Positions 9,545 to 21,885 of a DNA stretch of 64,000 nt are shown piece by piece. The stretch is from Aliikangiella sp. G2MR2-5 (lineage in GTDB: Bacteria > Pseudomonadota > Gammaproteobacteria > Enterobacterales > Kangiellaceae), in contig NZ_JADPQF010000001.1 of the NCBI RefSeq assembly GCF_015687155.1, forward strand, positions 992,001 to 1,056,000, in the 5' to 3' direction. The notes beneath the pieces are model-generated. The model did no database searches and was not told the origin of the DNA. It saw only the letters and a list, made by a program, of their open reading frames with translations. The position numbers were made by a program, and so were the translations under genes. Within the stretch, counting starts at the first letter, position 1. Every line of letters starts with the position of its first letter.

Positions 9545-10563
9545 TCTCTTCCTTTAAGTTTTGTTTTCGAATCGTGAGTGCGAGCTGATTCTGCTCGGTC
9601 CAACCTGTTTTTCAAAGTATTTGCGTCAATATTGGTAAGTCCCAACATATTGGCAATATGCTTATTTACCTTTACATCAAAGCCGGTGGCAAAATGAGGT
9701 TCAGGTCTTTTTTCCTCGAGACAAATTGATTTTAGTTCAGATGCAGCCTCAATTGCCAGTGTAACTGTTGGCGTGTAAATAGCAGCAAAAGCACCTTGTT
9801 CGACACTTTTTAATTGATTACCAATCATTATCATATTTTGTTTATGCGCTTTCAGTACTACACCTGCAATATGCTTTTCTCCAAAAAGTGCATTGTTATT
9901 GCTAAGTAACAACACCTGATGTTCATCAGGGTCTTGCAAGTTGGTGATAAACTGCTCGGTCGGATCGTGAGCAGAAAGTAACTTGAAATCCAGTGACAAC
10001 CCCATACTTTTAGCCTGTTTTCTAAATTCTGGTAGATAATACATATCTGACTTATTAAACAGTCTCAAAACCTTTTTTAGTCCGGGTTTGGTTACTTGTG
10101 CGAGTGTAAGCTGTCTTTGGAAAGTCTGCTCTTCGTAAATGCCACTAATATAGAGAGACAAATTTGCATAGACTCGATGGTATTTCTCAAGCAGATGTGC
10201 AGGAGCATAAGTTGCAAAAACGGGAACTTCTGCTCTTGCTTTCATCGTTCTGGAGAGAGTATTGGTGCCAATTGTCATAACACAACTTATATCGGTATCG
10301 AGCAAGCTTTCCAGCAGGTAAGGGGAAAATCGACGGATATCAACTGTTTCAATTTTTAACTCGGATAGCCTGTCGCTACTCTGCTGCTTAAAATTTTCAA
10401 GGAATCTGATTTGCTCATCGCTCAGTTCTTGATGCAATACAAGAAGAAGTCTGTTAGTCGCAGGTTGCTGGTCAGCGGCATGCGATTCCTCCGCGGAAAA
10501 TGCAGACATAAAGAGAGGTAATAAAAGGCAGAGATAGCTCAAAAAACGACCAGTTTTTCTCAT
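9541..10563 (-). CDS. ABC_sub_bind-type periplasmic binding protein coupled to barA
   Basis: A 340-residue exported protein. The first 30 residues form a signal peptide (charged start, [14 protein letters not shown]). The rest has the two-lobed layout of the ABC substrate-binding family ([40 protein letters not shown]). No ABC permease or ATPase gene is nearby. Instead the stop overlaps the barA start by four bases, so its partner is more likely the BarA periplasmic sensor than a transporter. That role is inferred. The ligand is unknown. The gene is divergent from rlmD and is the first gene of a two-gene operon. Confidence 0.75.
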   Translation of the reverse strand: MRKTGRFLSYLCLLLPLFMSAFSAEESHAADQQPATNRLLLVLHQELSDEQIRFLENFKQQSSDRLSELKIETVDIRRFSPYLLESLLDTDISCVMTIGTNTLSRTMKARAEVPVFATYAPAHLLEKYHRVYANLSLYISGIYEEQTFQRQLTLAQVTKPGLKKVLRLFNKSDMYYLPEFRKQAKSMGLSLDFKLLSAHDPTEQFITNLQDPDEHQVLLLSNNNALFGEKHIAGVVLKAHKQNMIMIGNQLKSVEQGAFAAIYTPTVTLAIEAASELKSICLEEKRPEPHFATGFDVKVNKHIANMLGLTNIDANTLKNRLDRAESARTHDSKTKLKGRE

Positions 10564-10779
10564 TTATCGGGATTCTCTTCAAAAACACGTCTTTAATGTT
10601 AAGTTAGTAGCCGGATTCTTCTGACGGTAAAGGTTTCTTCAGAAGTTGTATCTTGTGCGAAATAATGATTATAAATCAATAGATTATTTAATTATTGCAC
10701 ATTTTGTTATCGACTATACTAAGCTAGGACAGGAAATCAATCTAATGTTTTGATTTTTTTCTTTGTATGAATGAATTCT

Positions 10780-10809
10780 TCAACTTTTTTGCCCAGAAGT
10801 CAGTATAAT
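10780..10809 (+). promoter_or_regulatory. Candidate sigma-70 promoter for rlmD
   Basis: A perfect TATAAT lies at 10804-10809, 61 bases before the rlmD ATG. The -35 region near 10780-10786 (TCAACTT) is a poor match to TTGACA, so the call rests on the -10. It lies in the 307-base divergent gap 10564-10870, where the barA-operon promoter must also be. I see no operator there. Confidence 0.4.
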
Positions 10810-10870
10810 GGCGCGCCTGATATAGGGATAATCTCCCATTTTGAATTCAAATTAATGATTGTAGTAAAAC

Positions 10871-12205
10871 ATGGCTAGAAGAAATCGTAGAAAACAAGTT
10901 CCTACTGAACCGGTGACCGTTGAAATTGAAAGCCTGTCGCATGAAGGGCGTGGTGTAGGTCGAATAAATGGTAAAACCATATTCGTTGACGGCGCGCTGG
11001 CAGGTGAAACCGTTGAAGCGCAATACATATATCAGAGGGGAAAGTTTGATGAGGCGAAAACCCTTAACGTTATTTCAGCCAGTCCTGACAGAGTTGAGCC
11101 TCCGTGTGAGAATTTTGCGGTTTGTGGTGGTTGTAGCATGCAACATTTGTCTAGTGCAGCACAGATTCAGCATAAAGAATCGATTTTAAAGGAACAGCTT
11201 GCCCATTTTGCGAAAACTGAACCAGAAGAATGGTTAGAACCTTTACAGGCAGAGCTTCTGGCATACCGTAGAAAAGCTCGCCTGGGTGTTCGCTATGTAA
11301 TGAAAAAGGAACGTACCTTAATTGGTTTTAGAGAAAAGTACTCAAATTTCCTGGCTGATATCGACCATTGTCCGGTGTTGGTTAAGCGCGTATCAGATAT
11401 TCTAATGCCATTGAGTGAGCTTATCGATAGTTTGCAGATCAGGCAATTTATCCCTCAGATTGAGGTCGCGAACGGTGACGACAAAACCGCGCTAATCGTT
11501 CGCCATTTAAAGCCTATGCCGGAAGAAGATTGCGTAAAGTGGGTTGAATTTGCTAAAGAACACGGTTTAGTCGTTTATCTTCAACCTAAGGGGCCAAAAA
11601 CGGTTCACCGAATATGGCCGTTAGATGATGAAGAATCACAGCTAAGCTATCGTCTTCCTGAGTTTAATGTTGAATTACTTCAGGAGCCTCTGGATTTTGC
11701 ACAGGTTAACGCAAGTATTAACCGAAAGATGGTCCCTTATGCGATTGAACTACTCGATGTACAACCAGAAGATAGAGTGCTCGATTTATTTTGTGGATTA
11801 GGCAATTTCACTATTCCATTAGCAACTCGTGCAAAAACGGTTGTTGGTGTAGAAGGTGTTGATGAAATGGTTGCTCGTGGTAAACAAAATGCTAAACACA
11901 ATCAGCTGGACAACGTTGAGTTTTATCAGGCGGATCTGACTAAAAACCTGGAGGAAGAAACCTGGGTGAATCGGGATTACAACAAAGTATTGATTGATCC
12001 GGCTCGTAGTGGTGCGCTGGAAGTAATTGAAAATATTGTGAAGTTTAATCCGGAAAAAATAGTTTATGTTTCCTGTAACCCGGCAACACTCGCAAGAGAT
12101 ACCGGCGAACTGGTTAATCGGGGTTACAAGTTGAAAAAGGCCGGGGTAATGGATATGTTTCCCCATACTACGCATGTCGAGTCAATAGCATTATTTGAGA
12201 AGTAA
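10871..12205 (+). CDS. rlmD: 23S rRNA (uracil-1939-C5)-methyltransferase RlmD
   Basis: A 444-residue SAM-dependent RNA methyltransferase that makes m5U at 23S position 1939 (E. coli numbering). The protein has an N-terminal TRAM domain (about 12-70), a [4Fe-4S] cysteine cluster C79, C85, C88 (CENFAVCGGC) plus a fourth Cys in DHCPVL, a Rossmann SAM motif LDLFCGLGNFTIPL and the catalytic SCNPATLARD (C402). Layout and length match E. coli RlmD (433). Context barA-rlmD-relA is conserved in gammaproteobacteria. Its last codons lie inside a duplicated 17-bp sequence (see 12193-12253). Confidence 0.96.
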   Translation: MARRNRRKQVPTEPVTVEIESLSHEGRGVGRINGKTIFVDGALAGETVEAQYIYQRGKFDEAKTLNVISASPDRVEPPCENFAVCGGCSMQHLSSAAQIQHKESILKEQLAHFAKTEPEEWLEPLQAELLAYRRKARLGVRYVMKKERTLIGFREKYSNFLADIDHCPVLVKRVSDILMPLSELIDSLQIRQFIPQIEVANGDDKTALIVRHLKPMPEEDCVKWVEFAKEHGLVVYLQPKGPKTVHRIWPLDDEESQLSYRLPEFNVELLQEPLDFAQVNASINRKMVPYAIELLDVQPEDRVLDLFCGLGNFTIPLATRAKTVVGVEGVDEMVARGKQNAKHNQLDNVEFYQADLTKNLEEETWVNRDYNKVLIDPARSGALEVIENIVKFNPEKIVYVSCNPATLARDTGELVNRGYKLKKAGVMDMFPHTTHVESIALFEK

Positions 12206-12253
12206 CCGGATTTGAGAAGTAACCGGGCATAAGCAAACCAATTACTTCTCAAA
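12193..12253. repeat. 17-bp tandem duplication plus matching inverted repeat between rlmD and relA
   Basis: ATTTGAGAAGTAACCGG occurs twice back to back (12193-12209 and 12210-12226). The first copy contains the rlmD stop codon. TTACTTCTCAAA at 12242-12253 is the exact reverse complement of 12 bases in both copies. The transcript could form a 12-bp stem with either copy. No U-run follows, so this is a stable hairpin rather than a classic intrinsic terminator. Confidence 0.85.
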
Positions 12254-12303
12254 GCTCAATGCCATCAAAAGTCTAACGTTACTGAGAGGCAGTCCAGAAA
12301 CAA

Positions 12304-14556
12304 ATGGTTAAAGTCTACGATATCAAAACACCAGTCGGTATAGAAGATGAAAACTTTGACACCTGGTGTCAGTCAATCAGACCTGAAAGTGAGCCAAACC
12401 GAGATGAGCTTTGGGCTTCGATGGTTAAACTTATTGCACAGATCAAACATGATACTGACAAGGCAAATGTAGACGCAGAAAATAAAAAAGAGAAAACCAC
12501 TCATAAAACCTTAAAAGAACTGTTGGCGGAAGGTTTTGAAATGGCCAATATTCTTTCATCGCTTAATGCCAACAGCGGAACACTTATTTCGGCTATTCTC
12601 TACCCATTGGTTCAGCATTCATTGCTGACTCTCGATCAAGTAAGCAATCATTGTCCACCTCGAATAGTGACGCGAATAAAAGGGGTTGCGACTATGGATG
12701 CAATCCGCTCACTGCAAAGCGATATGAGTCACAATCAGGATGCATCGCATATCGACAACCTGAGAAAGATGTTGCTTACCATGGTTGATGATGTTCGAGT
12801 CGTGTTGATCAAGTTGGCTGAGCGCTTGTATTTATTGCGAAAGGCAGCTAAATCTTCTGAAGAAAACCGTTATTTAATTGCACGTGAAGTAAGTGACGTT
12901 TATGCGCCTCTGGCGAATCGACTTGGAGTCGGTCAGATTAAATGGGAAATGGAAGATCTGGCTTTTAGAATTCTGCGTGAAGATGATTACAAGAAAATAG
13001 CTAAGAACCTGGCAGAAAAACGAACTGATCGAGAAGTTTATGTTAAGAACGTTCTATCGATTATAAAAATATCGTTGGATGAACTGGGCGTAGAAGCTGA
13101 CCTTCAAGGTCGGGCAAAGCATATTTATTCTATCTGGAAGAAGATGCAAAGAAAAGATGTGGGCTTTGAAGAAATCTACGATGTTCGAGCAGTGAGAGTA
13201 CTCGTACCTAAAGTTCAGGATTGTTATTCGGTATTAGGCGTCGTTCACGGACTCTGGAAACATATTCCAAAAGAGTTCGACGATTATATCGCTACTCCCA
13301 AAGAGAATGGTTATCGCTCCTTGCACACGGCTGTCGTTGGACCTGAAGGTAAAACGCTCGAGATTCAAATAAGAACCTTCGATATGCATCAGGAGTCCGA
13401 ATTAGGGGTTGCTGCACACTGGAAATACAAAGAGGGTAAAGGTGCTCCGAGTGATGGTTATGAAGCAAAAATTGCCTGGTTGAGACAGTTGTTGGAGTGG
13501 CAGGACGAATTAACCGAGTCAGCCGATCTGGTAGAAGAGTTTAAAAACCAGGTTCTCGAAGAGCGAATCTACGTTTTTACGCCTCAAGGCAAGTTGATTG
13601 ATTTACCAAAAGGATCCACCGCAGTCGACTTTGCCTATCGAGTGCACACAGAAGTAGGCCACCGGTGTCGTGGGGCTAAAGTGAATGGACGTATAATACA
13701 ATTAACCGAGCCTCTGGACACAGGACAGCGGATCGAAATCCTTACTGCTAAGTCGGGGGGACCAAGCCGCGACTGGTTAAGTGAACACAAAGGATACATT
13801 CGGTCATCGCGTGCGCGCTCAAAGGTTCATCAATGGTTTCGTCACCAGGATAAAGATAAGAATGCTGCCGCTGGAAAACAGCTTATTGAGAAAGAACTAC
13901 AAAAGCATAATATTAAAAATGTAGATTTCGACCAGGTGGCCCGGCACTTTAATTACAATAAAGTGGATGAGTTGTATGCTGGTATAGGTAGTGGCGACAA
14001 AGGTCTGCATCAGGTTCTGAACCAGATCCGCTCATTGCAGTCGAATGAGCCTAAAATTGATCGCAATACTGTTATTAAAAAGACGCCGAAAGTAGGTAAA
14101 CGTACTGCCTCCAGCGATATTCTGGTTGAAGGTGTTGGCAATTTGCTCACGCGAATGGCGGGATGTTGTAAGCCTGTTCCCGGCGATGAGATTTGTGGCT
14201 TTGTCAGTCAGGGGCGAGGCATAATGATTCATCGTGCAGATTGTCGATATCTGTTAAATTCCCGCGCTAAAAGCCCGGAAAAAATACTCGACGTTGAATG
14301 GAGTCATGCCGTTAACGAGAACTACCTGATCGATTTGTTGATCAAGGCTTATGATCGCAAAGGGTTATTGGGCGATGTCACTACCTTGATGGCAGACGAA
14401 AAAGTTAGTGTCACTTCACTGAACACTCATGTGAATAAAAAGAGATTGATGGTAAGTATAAATATTCAGATTGAAGTGCCAAGCGTTAGTACCGTAAGCA
14501 AAATAATGACCAAATTAGAGCAGTTACCGACTATTGTCAGTGTTCAACGTAAGTAA
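12304..14556 (+). CDS. relA: RelA, ribosome-dependent (p)ppGpp synthetase
   Basis: A 750-residue RelA-type enzyme that transfers pyrophosphate from ATP to GDP/GTP when uncharged tRNA sits on the ribosome. The N-terminal HD pseudo-hydrolase has lost the metal ligands (ILYPLVQHSLL where SpoT has an HD pair). The synthetase domain (about 250-400) has KEFDDYIATPKENGYRSLHT and ELGVAAHWKYKEG. The EFDD form is the RelA rather than the bifunctional signature. TGS (about 423-485), helical, zinc-finger-like (MAGCCKPVPGDEICG with a later HRADC) and C-terminal ACT domains follow. Length equals E. coli RelA (744). No strong Shine-Dalgarno is visible before the ATG; the transcript upstream can fold into the rlmD-relA hairpin. 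Confidence 0.96.
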   Translation: MVKVYDIKTPVGIEDENFDTWCQSIRPESEPNRDELWASMVKLIAQIKHDTDKANVDAENKKEKTTHKTLKELLAEGFEMANILSSLNANSGTLISAILYPLVQHSLLTLDQVSNHCPPRIVTRIKGVATMDAIRSLQSDMSHNQDASHIDNLRKMLLTMVDDVRVVLIKLAERLYLLRKAAKSSEENRYLIAREVSDVYAPLANRLGVGQIKWEMEDLAFRILREDDYKKIAKNLAEKRTDREVYVKNVLSIIKISLDELGVEADLQGRAKHIYSIWKKMQRKDVGFEEIYDVRAVRVLVPKVQDCYSVLGVVHGLWKHIPKEFDDYIATPKENGYRSLHTAVVGPEGKTLEIQIRTFDMHQESELGVAAHWKYKEGKGAPSDGYEAKIAWLRQLLEWQDELTESADLVEEFKNQVLEERIYVFTPQGKLIDLPKGSTAVDFAYRVHTEVGHRCRGAKVNGRIIQLTEPLDTGQRIEILTAKSGGPSRDWLSEHKGYIRSSRARSKVHQWFRHQDKDKNAAAGKQLIEKELQKHNIKNVDFDQVARHFNYNKVDELYAGIGSGDKGLHQVLNQIRSLQSNEPKIDRNTVIKKTPKVGKRTASSDILVEGVGNLLTRMAGCCKPVPGDEICGFVSQGRGIMIHRADCRYLLNSRAKSPEKILDVEWSHAVNENYLIDLLIKAYDRKGLLGDVTTLMADEKVSVTSLNTHVNKKRLMVSINIQIEVPSVSTVSKIMTKLEQLPTIVSVQRK

Positions 14557-14587
14557 TATTTCTATTCGCTAATTTACGGATATTTCT

Positions 14588-15433
14588 ATGACTGATAAGC
14601 AAACCGTGAATCCGCATGCACAACGGCTATTGGCAGCAGTAGAGCAAGCAGACGGGATAGACAAACTGATTGCGGTAATGACTGCGTTACGCGATGCAAA
14701 GGGCGGTTGTCCCTGGGATATAGAGCAGACCTATGACTCAATTCTCCCTTTTACTATTGAAGAGGTTTATGAAGTAGCTGAAGCGATTGAGCAAAAAAAT
14801 TTCGACTCGCTTAAAGATGAGCTTGGAGATTTACTTTTTCAGGTAGTATTTTACGCTCAAATAGCCAAAGAGGAGGGGCGATTCGACTTTTATCAGATAG
14901 TTGAAGGAATCTGCAACAAGCTTGTACGCAGGCATCCTCATGTATTTGCTGACCAGGTGTTTACAGATGAAGCGGCGCTAAAGAACGCATGGGAAACAGC
15001 TAAACAAAAAGAAAGAGAGTCCAGAGCCAATGATGAGAGTTCAAGTCTGCTCGATGATATACCTGGAGCTTTACCTGAGCTCAAGCGAGCTTTAAAAATA
15101 CAGAAGCGCGTGGCAAAGGTCGGTTTTGACTGGGATAGTGTGGACCAGGTCTGGGAAAAGCTCGAAGAAGAAGCTCTGGAAATAAGAGAAGCTGAAAGGA
15201 AGAATGATTCCGAGGCTCTGCAAGAAGAGCTTGGCGATCTGCTGTTTGCTACAGTTAACTTATGTCGACACTACAACTTAGATGCAGATATCGCTTTACG
15301 AAAAGCTAACCAGAAGTTTGAACGTCGTTTCAGGCAGGTCGAACGGCTAGCGCAAAACTCTCTGGATGAATACCCACTGGAAGAATTAGAAGAATTTTGG
15401 CAGAAAGCCAAGTCGCTGGAGTCAAAAAGCTGA
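14588..15433 (+). CDS. mazG: Nucleoside triphosphate pyrophosphohydrolase MazG
   Basis: A 281-residue all-alpha NTP pyrophosphohydrolase with two MazG domains. The first carries GGCPWDIEQTYDS, the EEVYEVAEAIE metal site and LKDELGDLLFQVVF. The second carries DQVWEKLEEEALEIREAE and LQEELGDLLFATVNL. MazG hydrolyses NTPs and dNTPs to NMP and PPi and in E. coli lowers ppGpp during starvation, which fits its place right after relA with a 31-base gap. Length is normal (E. coli 263). The toxin-antitoxin pair mazEF that separates relA and mazG in E. coli is absent here. Confidence 0.95.
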   Translation: MTDKQTVNPHAQRLLAAVEQADGIDKLIAVMTALRDAKGGCPWDIEQTYDSILPFTIEEVYEVAEAIEQKNFDSLKDELGDLLFQVVFYAQIAKEEGRFDFYQIVEGICNKLVRRHPHVFADQVFTDEAALKNAWETAKQKERESRANDESSSLLDDIPGALPELKRALKIQKRVAKVGFDWDSVDQVWEKLEEEALEIREAERKNDSEALQEELGDLLFATVNLCRHYNLDADIALRKANQKFERRFRQVERLAQNSLDEYPLEELEEFWQKAKSLESKS

Positions 15434-15661
15434 GAATAATTCCAAGGAGGAGTAACATAGAGTAATTATTTTAATTCGAACCTTTTTAACCCGTGATTCG
15501 TTCAGAATAATTTGTTACAATACCTTCCCGTCCTGATAGCTTCCTATGCACAGTAAGTCGAGCAACGATAAGCCAGCCAGTCATTCAAATAACGGGTTGT
15601 TGCTTTACCCTTTGTAATGCAGATCTTATCGTTAAGATGCTACTGGAAGAATAGTCTCTAA

Positions 15662-17329
<1,668 letters not shown>

Positions 17330-17332
17330 TTC

Positions 17333-18169
17333 ATGGAAATTTGCGGCTTTAAAGTAGGTCTCGATCAACCGTTTTTCTTGATTGCTGGTCCCTGTGTTAT
17401 AGAGAGCGAGCAACTTGCGTTGGACACCGCTGGTTATATGAAAGAGGTTACTGACAGGCTCGGAATTCCTTATGTCTATAAGTCGTCTTTCGACAAGGCT
17501 AACCGATCATCCCACACCAGCTTTCGTGGTCCGGGGATGGAAAAAGGGCTGCAAATTTTACAAGCAGTAAAAGAGCAGATAGGAGTGCCGGTTTTGACAG
17601 ACGTGCATGAAGACACACCAATGCAGGAAGTTGCAGATGTGGTCAATATCATGCAAACGCCAGCGTTTTTGTGTCGTCAGACTAACTTCATTCAGCGCGT
17701 TTGTGAGCCGGGAATTCCGGTTAATATCAAAAAAGGTCAATTTCTTGCGCCCTGGGATATGACTCATGTGGTGAGTAAAGCGCGTGCGACCGGCAATGAA
17801 AATATTATGGTGTGTGAGCGCGGAGCATCATTTGGATATAACAATCTGGTATCTGATATGCGTGGCCTCGCTGTAATGCGAGAAACTGGGGCACCGGTTG
17901 TTTATGATGCGACTCACTCAGTTCAATTGCCGGGTGGAAAAGGTAGTTCATCGGGAGGTCAAAGAGAACACGTACCGGTTCTTGCCAGAGCTGCCGTTGC
18001 TGCGGGAATTTCAGGTTTGTTTATGGAAACTCATCCTGATCCGGCAAATGCGAAAAGTGACGGACCAAACTCCTGGCCGATGTACGAAATCGAGAAGCTG
18101 CTGGCGACACTCAAAGCAATAGATACTGTTGTCAAACAAAATGGTTTTATAGAGTCTGAGCTTGGGTGA
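17333..18169 (+). CDS. kdsA: 3-deoxy-8-phosphooctulonate (KDO-8-P) synthase
   Basis: A 278-residue cytoplasmic enzyme condensing arabinose-5-phosphate with phosphoenolpyruvate, the committed step toward the KDO of lipopolysaccharide. Visible family blocks: [55 protein letters not shown] and MYEIEKLL. It starts three bases after the pyrG stop with a GAGGGGTAG ribosome site inside the pyrG end. Presence of kdsA confirms a Gram-negative outer membrane. Length equals the family norm (284 in E. coli). Confidence 0.97.
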   Translation: MEICGFKVGLDQPFFLIAGPCVIESEQLALDTAGYMKEVTDRLGIPYVYKSSFDKANRSSHTSFRGPGMEKGLQILQAVKEQIGVPVLTDVHEDTPMQEVADVVNIMQTPAFLCRQTNFIQRVCEPGIPVNIKKGQFLAPWDMTHVVSKARATGNENIMVCERGASFGYNNLVSDMRGLAVMRETGAPVVYDATHSVQLPGGKGSSSGGQREHVPVLARAAVAAGISGLFMETHPDPANAKSDGPNSWPMYEIEKLLATLKAIDTVVKQNGFIESELG

Positions 18170-18265
18170 TAGCAGAAATGGAAACCGGAATATACTGCTA
18201 CCGGTAATTTACTGAAAGAATTATTTAGATTTTTGGTTTTTAATATTTAGTGTGATAGAGGTTAA

Positions 18266-19546
<1,281 letters not shown>

Positions 19547-19554
19547 TAATACAA

Positions 19555-19575
19555 GGGCGATCCAGTGGATCGCCC
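19555..19575 (+). terminator. Strong hairpin between eno and ftsB
   Basis: GGGCGATCC pairs perfectly with GGATCGCCC around a 3-base loop, 8 bases after the eno stop. It is followed by ACTTTCCTTT rather than a clean U-run, and ftsB starts 10 bases later. It may partly end or process the abundant eno transcript and sit where the ftsB ribosome site would be. Confidence 0.65.
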
Positions 19576-19585
19576 ACTTTCCTTT

Positions 19586-19867
19586 ATGAAAATTCTAGCG
19601 ATAATTTTTGCACTCATCATTTGTATCATCCAGTATCGCATTTGGTTGGGTGACGGTAGCTATCGCGAGATTAAACAGCTCAAAGTCCAAATCGCTGAGC
19701 AAAAAGCTCAGAATGAACAATTAAAAGCGCAAAATGAACAGTTGAAAAAAGAAGTATTGGCTTTGAGAACCAACCCGGATGTACTTGAAGAAAAAGCCAG
19801 AGAAAATCTAGGTTTGATCAAGTCCGGAGAAACCTTTTACCGCATCATTCCCAAAGAAGACAAGTAA
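19586..19867 (+). CDS. ftsB: Cell division protein FtsB
   Basis: A 93-residue bitopic divisome protein of the FtsQLB complex. It has a short cytoplasmic start, one membrane helix (about 2-20, ILAIIFALIICIIQYRIWLG) and a periplasmic coiled coil with the repeated heptad-like QNEQLKAQNEQLKKE, then the conserved ENLGLIKSGETFYRII end. I use ATG 19586, which gives the canonical N-terminus. A GTG at 19565 is in frame but lies inside the eno-ftsB hairpin. No clear Shine-Dalgarno precedes the ATG. Confidence 0.93.
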   Translation: MKILAIIFALIICIIQYRIWLGDGSYREIKQLKVQIAEQKAQNEQLKAQNEQLKKEVLALRTNPDVLEEKARENLGLIKSGETFYRIIPKEDK

Positions 19868-19881
19868 CGCCTGGAGCTTTT

Positions 19882-20598
19882 ATGTTAGTAGACTTATCTA
19901 CCGTCAAAGGTGCTGTTGCGGTGATTGCCGCTGCAGGCGCCGGCACCCGAATGGGAGCTGATAAGCCTAAGCAATATTTACCCCTGGCTGGTAAAACAGT
20001 ACTCGAAATAACCGTTGAAAAATTTCTCGGCTTTGAAGGAATAGAGTGTGTAGTGTTAATTGTTCCTCCAAATGACCAGGACTGTTATCAGTTACCTGTT
20101 GCAGAAAAAGAAAACGTATATGTGATCGATGGAGGAGAGCGCAGAACGGATTCAGTACTTAACGGTTTAATGTTTTTATATGACGCCGGACTTCCTGATG
20201 ATGTTGCCGTATTAGTTCATGATGCAGCCAGGCCTTGTGTTTCAAAATCTGATCTGCAAAAGCTAATCGATACTTTTAGAAAAAGCAAACAACCCTGCTT
20301 ACTAGCGGCCCCGGTGGTTGATACGCTTCAGGAGGTTAACGCCAAAGGAGATGTCAAAAGAGTAGTCGACCGAGATAAGCTGGTTAGAGCGTTTACACCT
20401 CAGGTAGCTAGATTTATCGACCTGAAAACAGCTTTAATCAAAGCTAGAGATGAGGGGGTACCTGTAACCGATGAAGTCTCTGCGCTAACTTCTGCAGGAC
20501 ATAAGGTTAAGGCAGTAATTGGTCAAAGCAATAACATCAAAATTACTCACCCTGAAGATTTACCTTTAGCTGAATATTATCTTAAACAGGAAAAGTGA
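19882..20598 (+). CDS. ispD: 2-C-methyl-D-erythritol 4-phosphate cytidylyltransferase IspD
   Basis: A 238-residue MEP-pathway enzyme that transfers CMP to MEP. The CTP-binding signature AAAGAGTRMGADKPKQYLPL is intact at about residues 16-35, with VHDAARPC, VVDRDKLVRAFTPQ and VTDEVSALTSAG further on. CTGGAG lies 8 bases before the ATG. It follows ftsB by 14 bases and ends before a strong bidirectional terminator. ispF is separated from it by an inserted aminotransferase gene, whereas ispD and ispF are adjacent in many gammaproteobacteria. Confidence 0.96.
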   Translation: MLVDLSTVKGAVAVIAAAGAGTRMGADKPKQYLPLAGKTVLEITVEKFLGFEGIECVVLIVPPNDQDCYQLPVAEKENVYVIDGGERRTDSVLNGLMFLYDAGLPDDVAVLVHDAARPCVSKSDLQKLIDTFRKSKQPCLLAAPVVDTLQEVNAKGDVKRVVDRDKLVRAFTPQVARFIDLKTALIKARDEGVPVTDEVSALTSAGHKVKAVIGQSNNIKITHPEDLPLAEYYLKQEK

Positions 20599-20650
20599 GA
20601 TCAGAAGATAAGACTTCGAACTTACTGGAATTTGAGTATGACAGGCAAAA

Positions 20651-20678
20651 AAAAACCGGCACGTGTACCGGTTTTTTT
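20651..20678. terminator. Bidirectional intrinsic terminator between ispD and the aminotransferase
   Basis: An A-run precedes ACCGG, which pairs with CCGGT across an 8-base loop, followed by T7. It terminates both convergent genes. Confidence 0.88.
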
Positions 20679-20691
20679 GAATAGAAATACT

Positions 20692-21885
20692 TTATTCGCA
20701 GACTTTTTTTAGTGCGTCGGCAACGTAATCCAGACAATGAGTATTGAGCCCGGCTACATTTATACGACTTGAATCTGCCATATAAATACTAAATTCGTTA
20801 CGCATGCGCGCAACCTGCTCTTTGTTAATACCGAGATAACTAAACATACCTTTCTGAGTCGTGATAAAGCTAAAATCTTTGTCTATCCCTCTAGCCTGAA
20901 TCTTCTCCAGCAAACCACTTCTTAAACTTTTAACTCTGGCCGCCATTGCATTCAATTCGTTTTCCCACTCGGTTCTGAGCGCATTATCAGACAAGATAAT
21001 ATCAACCAGGAACCCGCCATAGGCAGGAGACATAGAGTAAATAGCTCGCGCGATATCCTGGATTTGCGTTTGTATTGCACGCGCATTTTCAGAATCTTTG
21101 GTTTGCACTAATAAAGTTCCTGCTCGTTCACGATACAAACCAAAGTTTTTGGAGCAAGATGTTGCGATAATCATTTCTTCGACTCTTTCTGAAAGATAAC
21201 GAACACCTTCCACATCTTCTACCAGTCCATCACCGAGTCCCTGATAAGCGATGTCAACAAATGGAATGAAACCTTTTTCTACAGCAAGCTCGGCTACTCT
21301 TTTCCAGTTTTCAAAAGATAAATCTGCGCCGGTTGGGTTGTGACAGCAGCCGTGCAGTAACACAATGTCTTTTGGCCCTAGCTTTGCTAGCTGGCTTTCC
21401 ATTGCTTCGAAATTTACACCACCAGTTTCGGCATCGAAGTAGGGGTAAGTTTTGATCGGCAATCCAGCAGAGCTAATTAGAGGAATATGGTTTGCCCAGG
21501 TTGGATCACTGACCCACACTGTTAATTCGTCTTTCAGTCGCACCAGTAGTTCAGCGGCAACACGCAGTGAACCGCACCCACCTGGACATTGTAAGCCTGC
21601 AATTCGATTATCTTTCAACACTGAGGATTCAGAACCAAGAACCAAAGACTTGATACCCTCTACAAAACCGACAACGCCTCCAGGACCAATGTAGGTTTTG
21701 CTATCTTCAGTTTCCATATGGTGTTTGGCTGCCTTTTGAACAGCTGTCATAATCGGGGTATGTCCGGTTTCATCACGGTAGACCCCAACCCCGAGATCAA
21801 CTTTGCTTGGGTTAGGATCATCACGGAACATGGTAATCAAGCCGAGAAGCGGATCAGCCGGTAATGCATTTAAGCGGTCAAACAT
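20692..21885 (-). CDS. Aspartate/aromatic amino acid aminotransferase (AspC/TyrB type)
   Basis: A 397-residue fold-type I, PLP-dependent transaminase of the Ia gamma group. It begins MFDRLNALPADPLLGL, as AspC/TyrB proteins do. Visible are GVYRDETGHTPIM, LHGCCHNPTGADLS, the PLP-lysine region ATSCSKNFGLYRERAG and the substrate-carboxylate-binding Arg region near the C-terminus. It moves amino groups between aspartate or aromatic amino acids and 2-oxoglutarate. I cannot separate aspartate from tyrosine specificity by eye. It is encoded opposite to its neighbours and splits the usual ispD-ispF pair. Confidence 0.92.
   Translation of the reverse strand: MFDRLNALPADPLLGLITMFRDDPNPSKVDLGVGVYRDETGHTPIMTAVQKAAKHHMETEDSKTYIGPGGVVGFVEGIKSLVLGSESSVLKDNRIAGLQCPGGCGSLRVAAELLVRLKDELTVWVSDPTWANHIPLISSAGLPIKTYPYFDAETGGVNFEAMESQLAKLGPKDIVLLHGCCHNPTGADLSFENWKRVAELAVEKGFIPFVDIAYQGLGDGLVEDVEGVRYLSERVEEMIIATSCSKNFGLYRERAGTLLVQTKDSENARAIQTQIQDIARAIYSMSPAYGGFLVDIILSDNALRTEWENELNAMAARVKSLRSGLLEKIQARGIDKDFSFITTQKGMFSYLGINKEQVARMRNEFSIYMADSSRINVAGLNTHCLDYVADALKKVCE

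Noticed and set aside
15444-15450. Perfect AAGGAGG ribosome site between mazG and pyrG
   Set aside because: Only ATA GAG TAA follows at the right spacing; no gene. Probably chance or a remnant.
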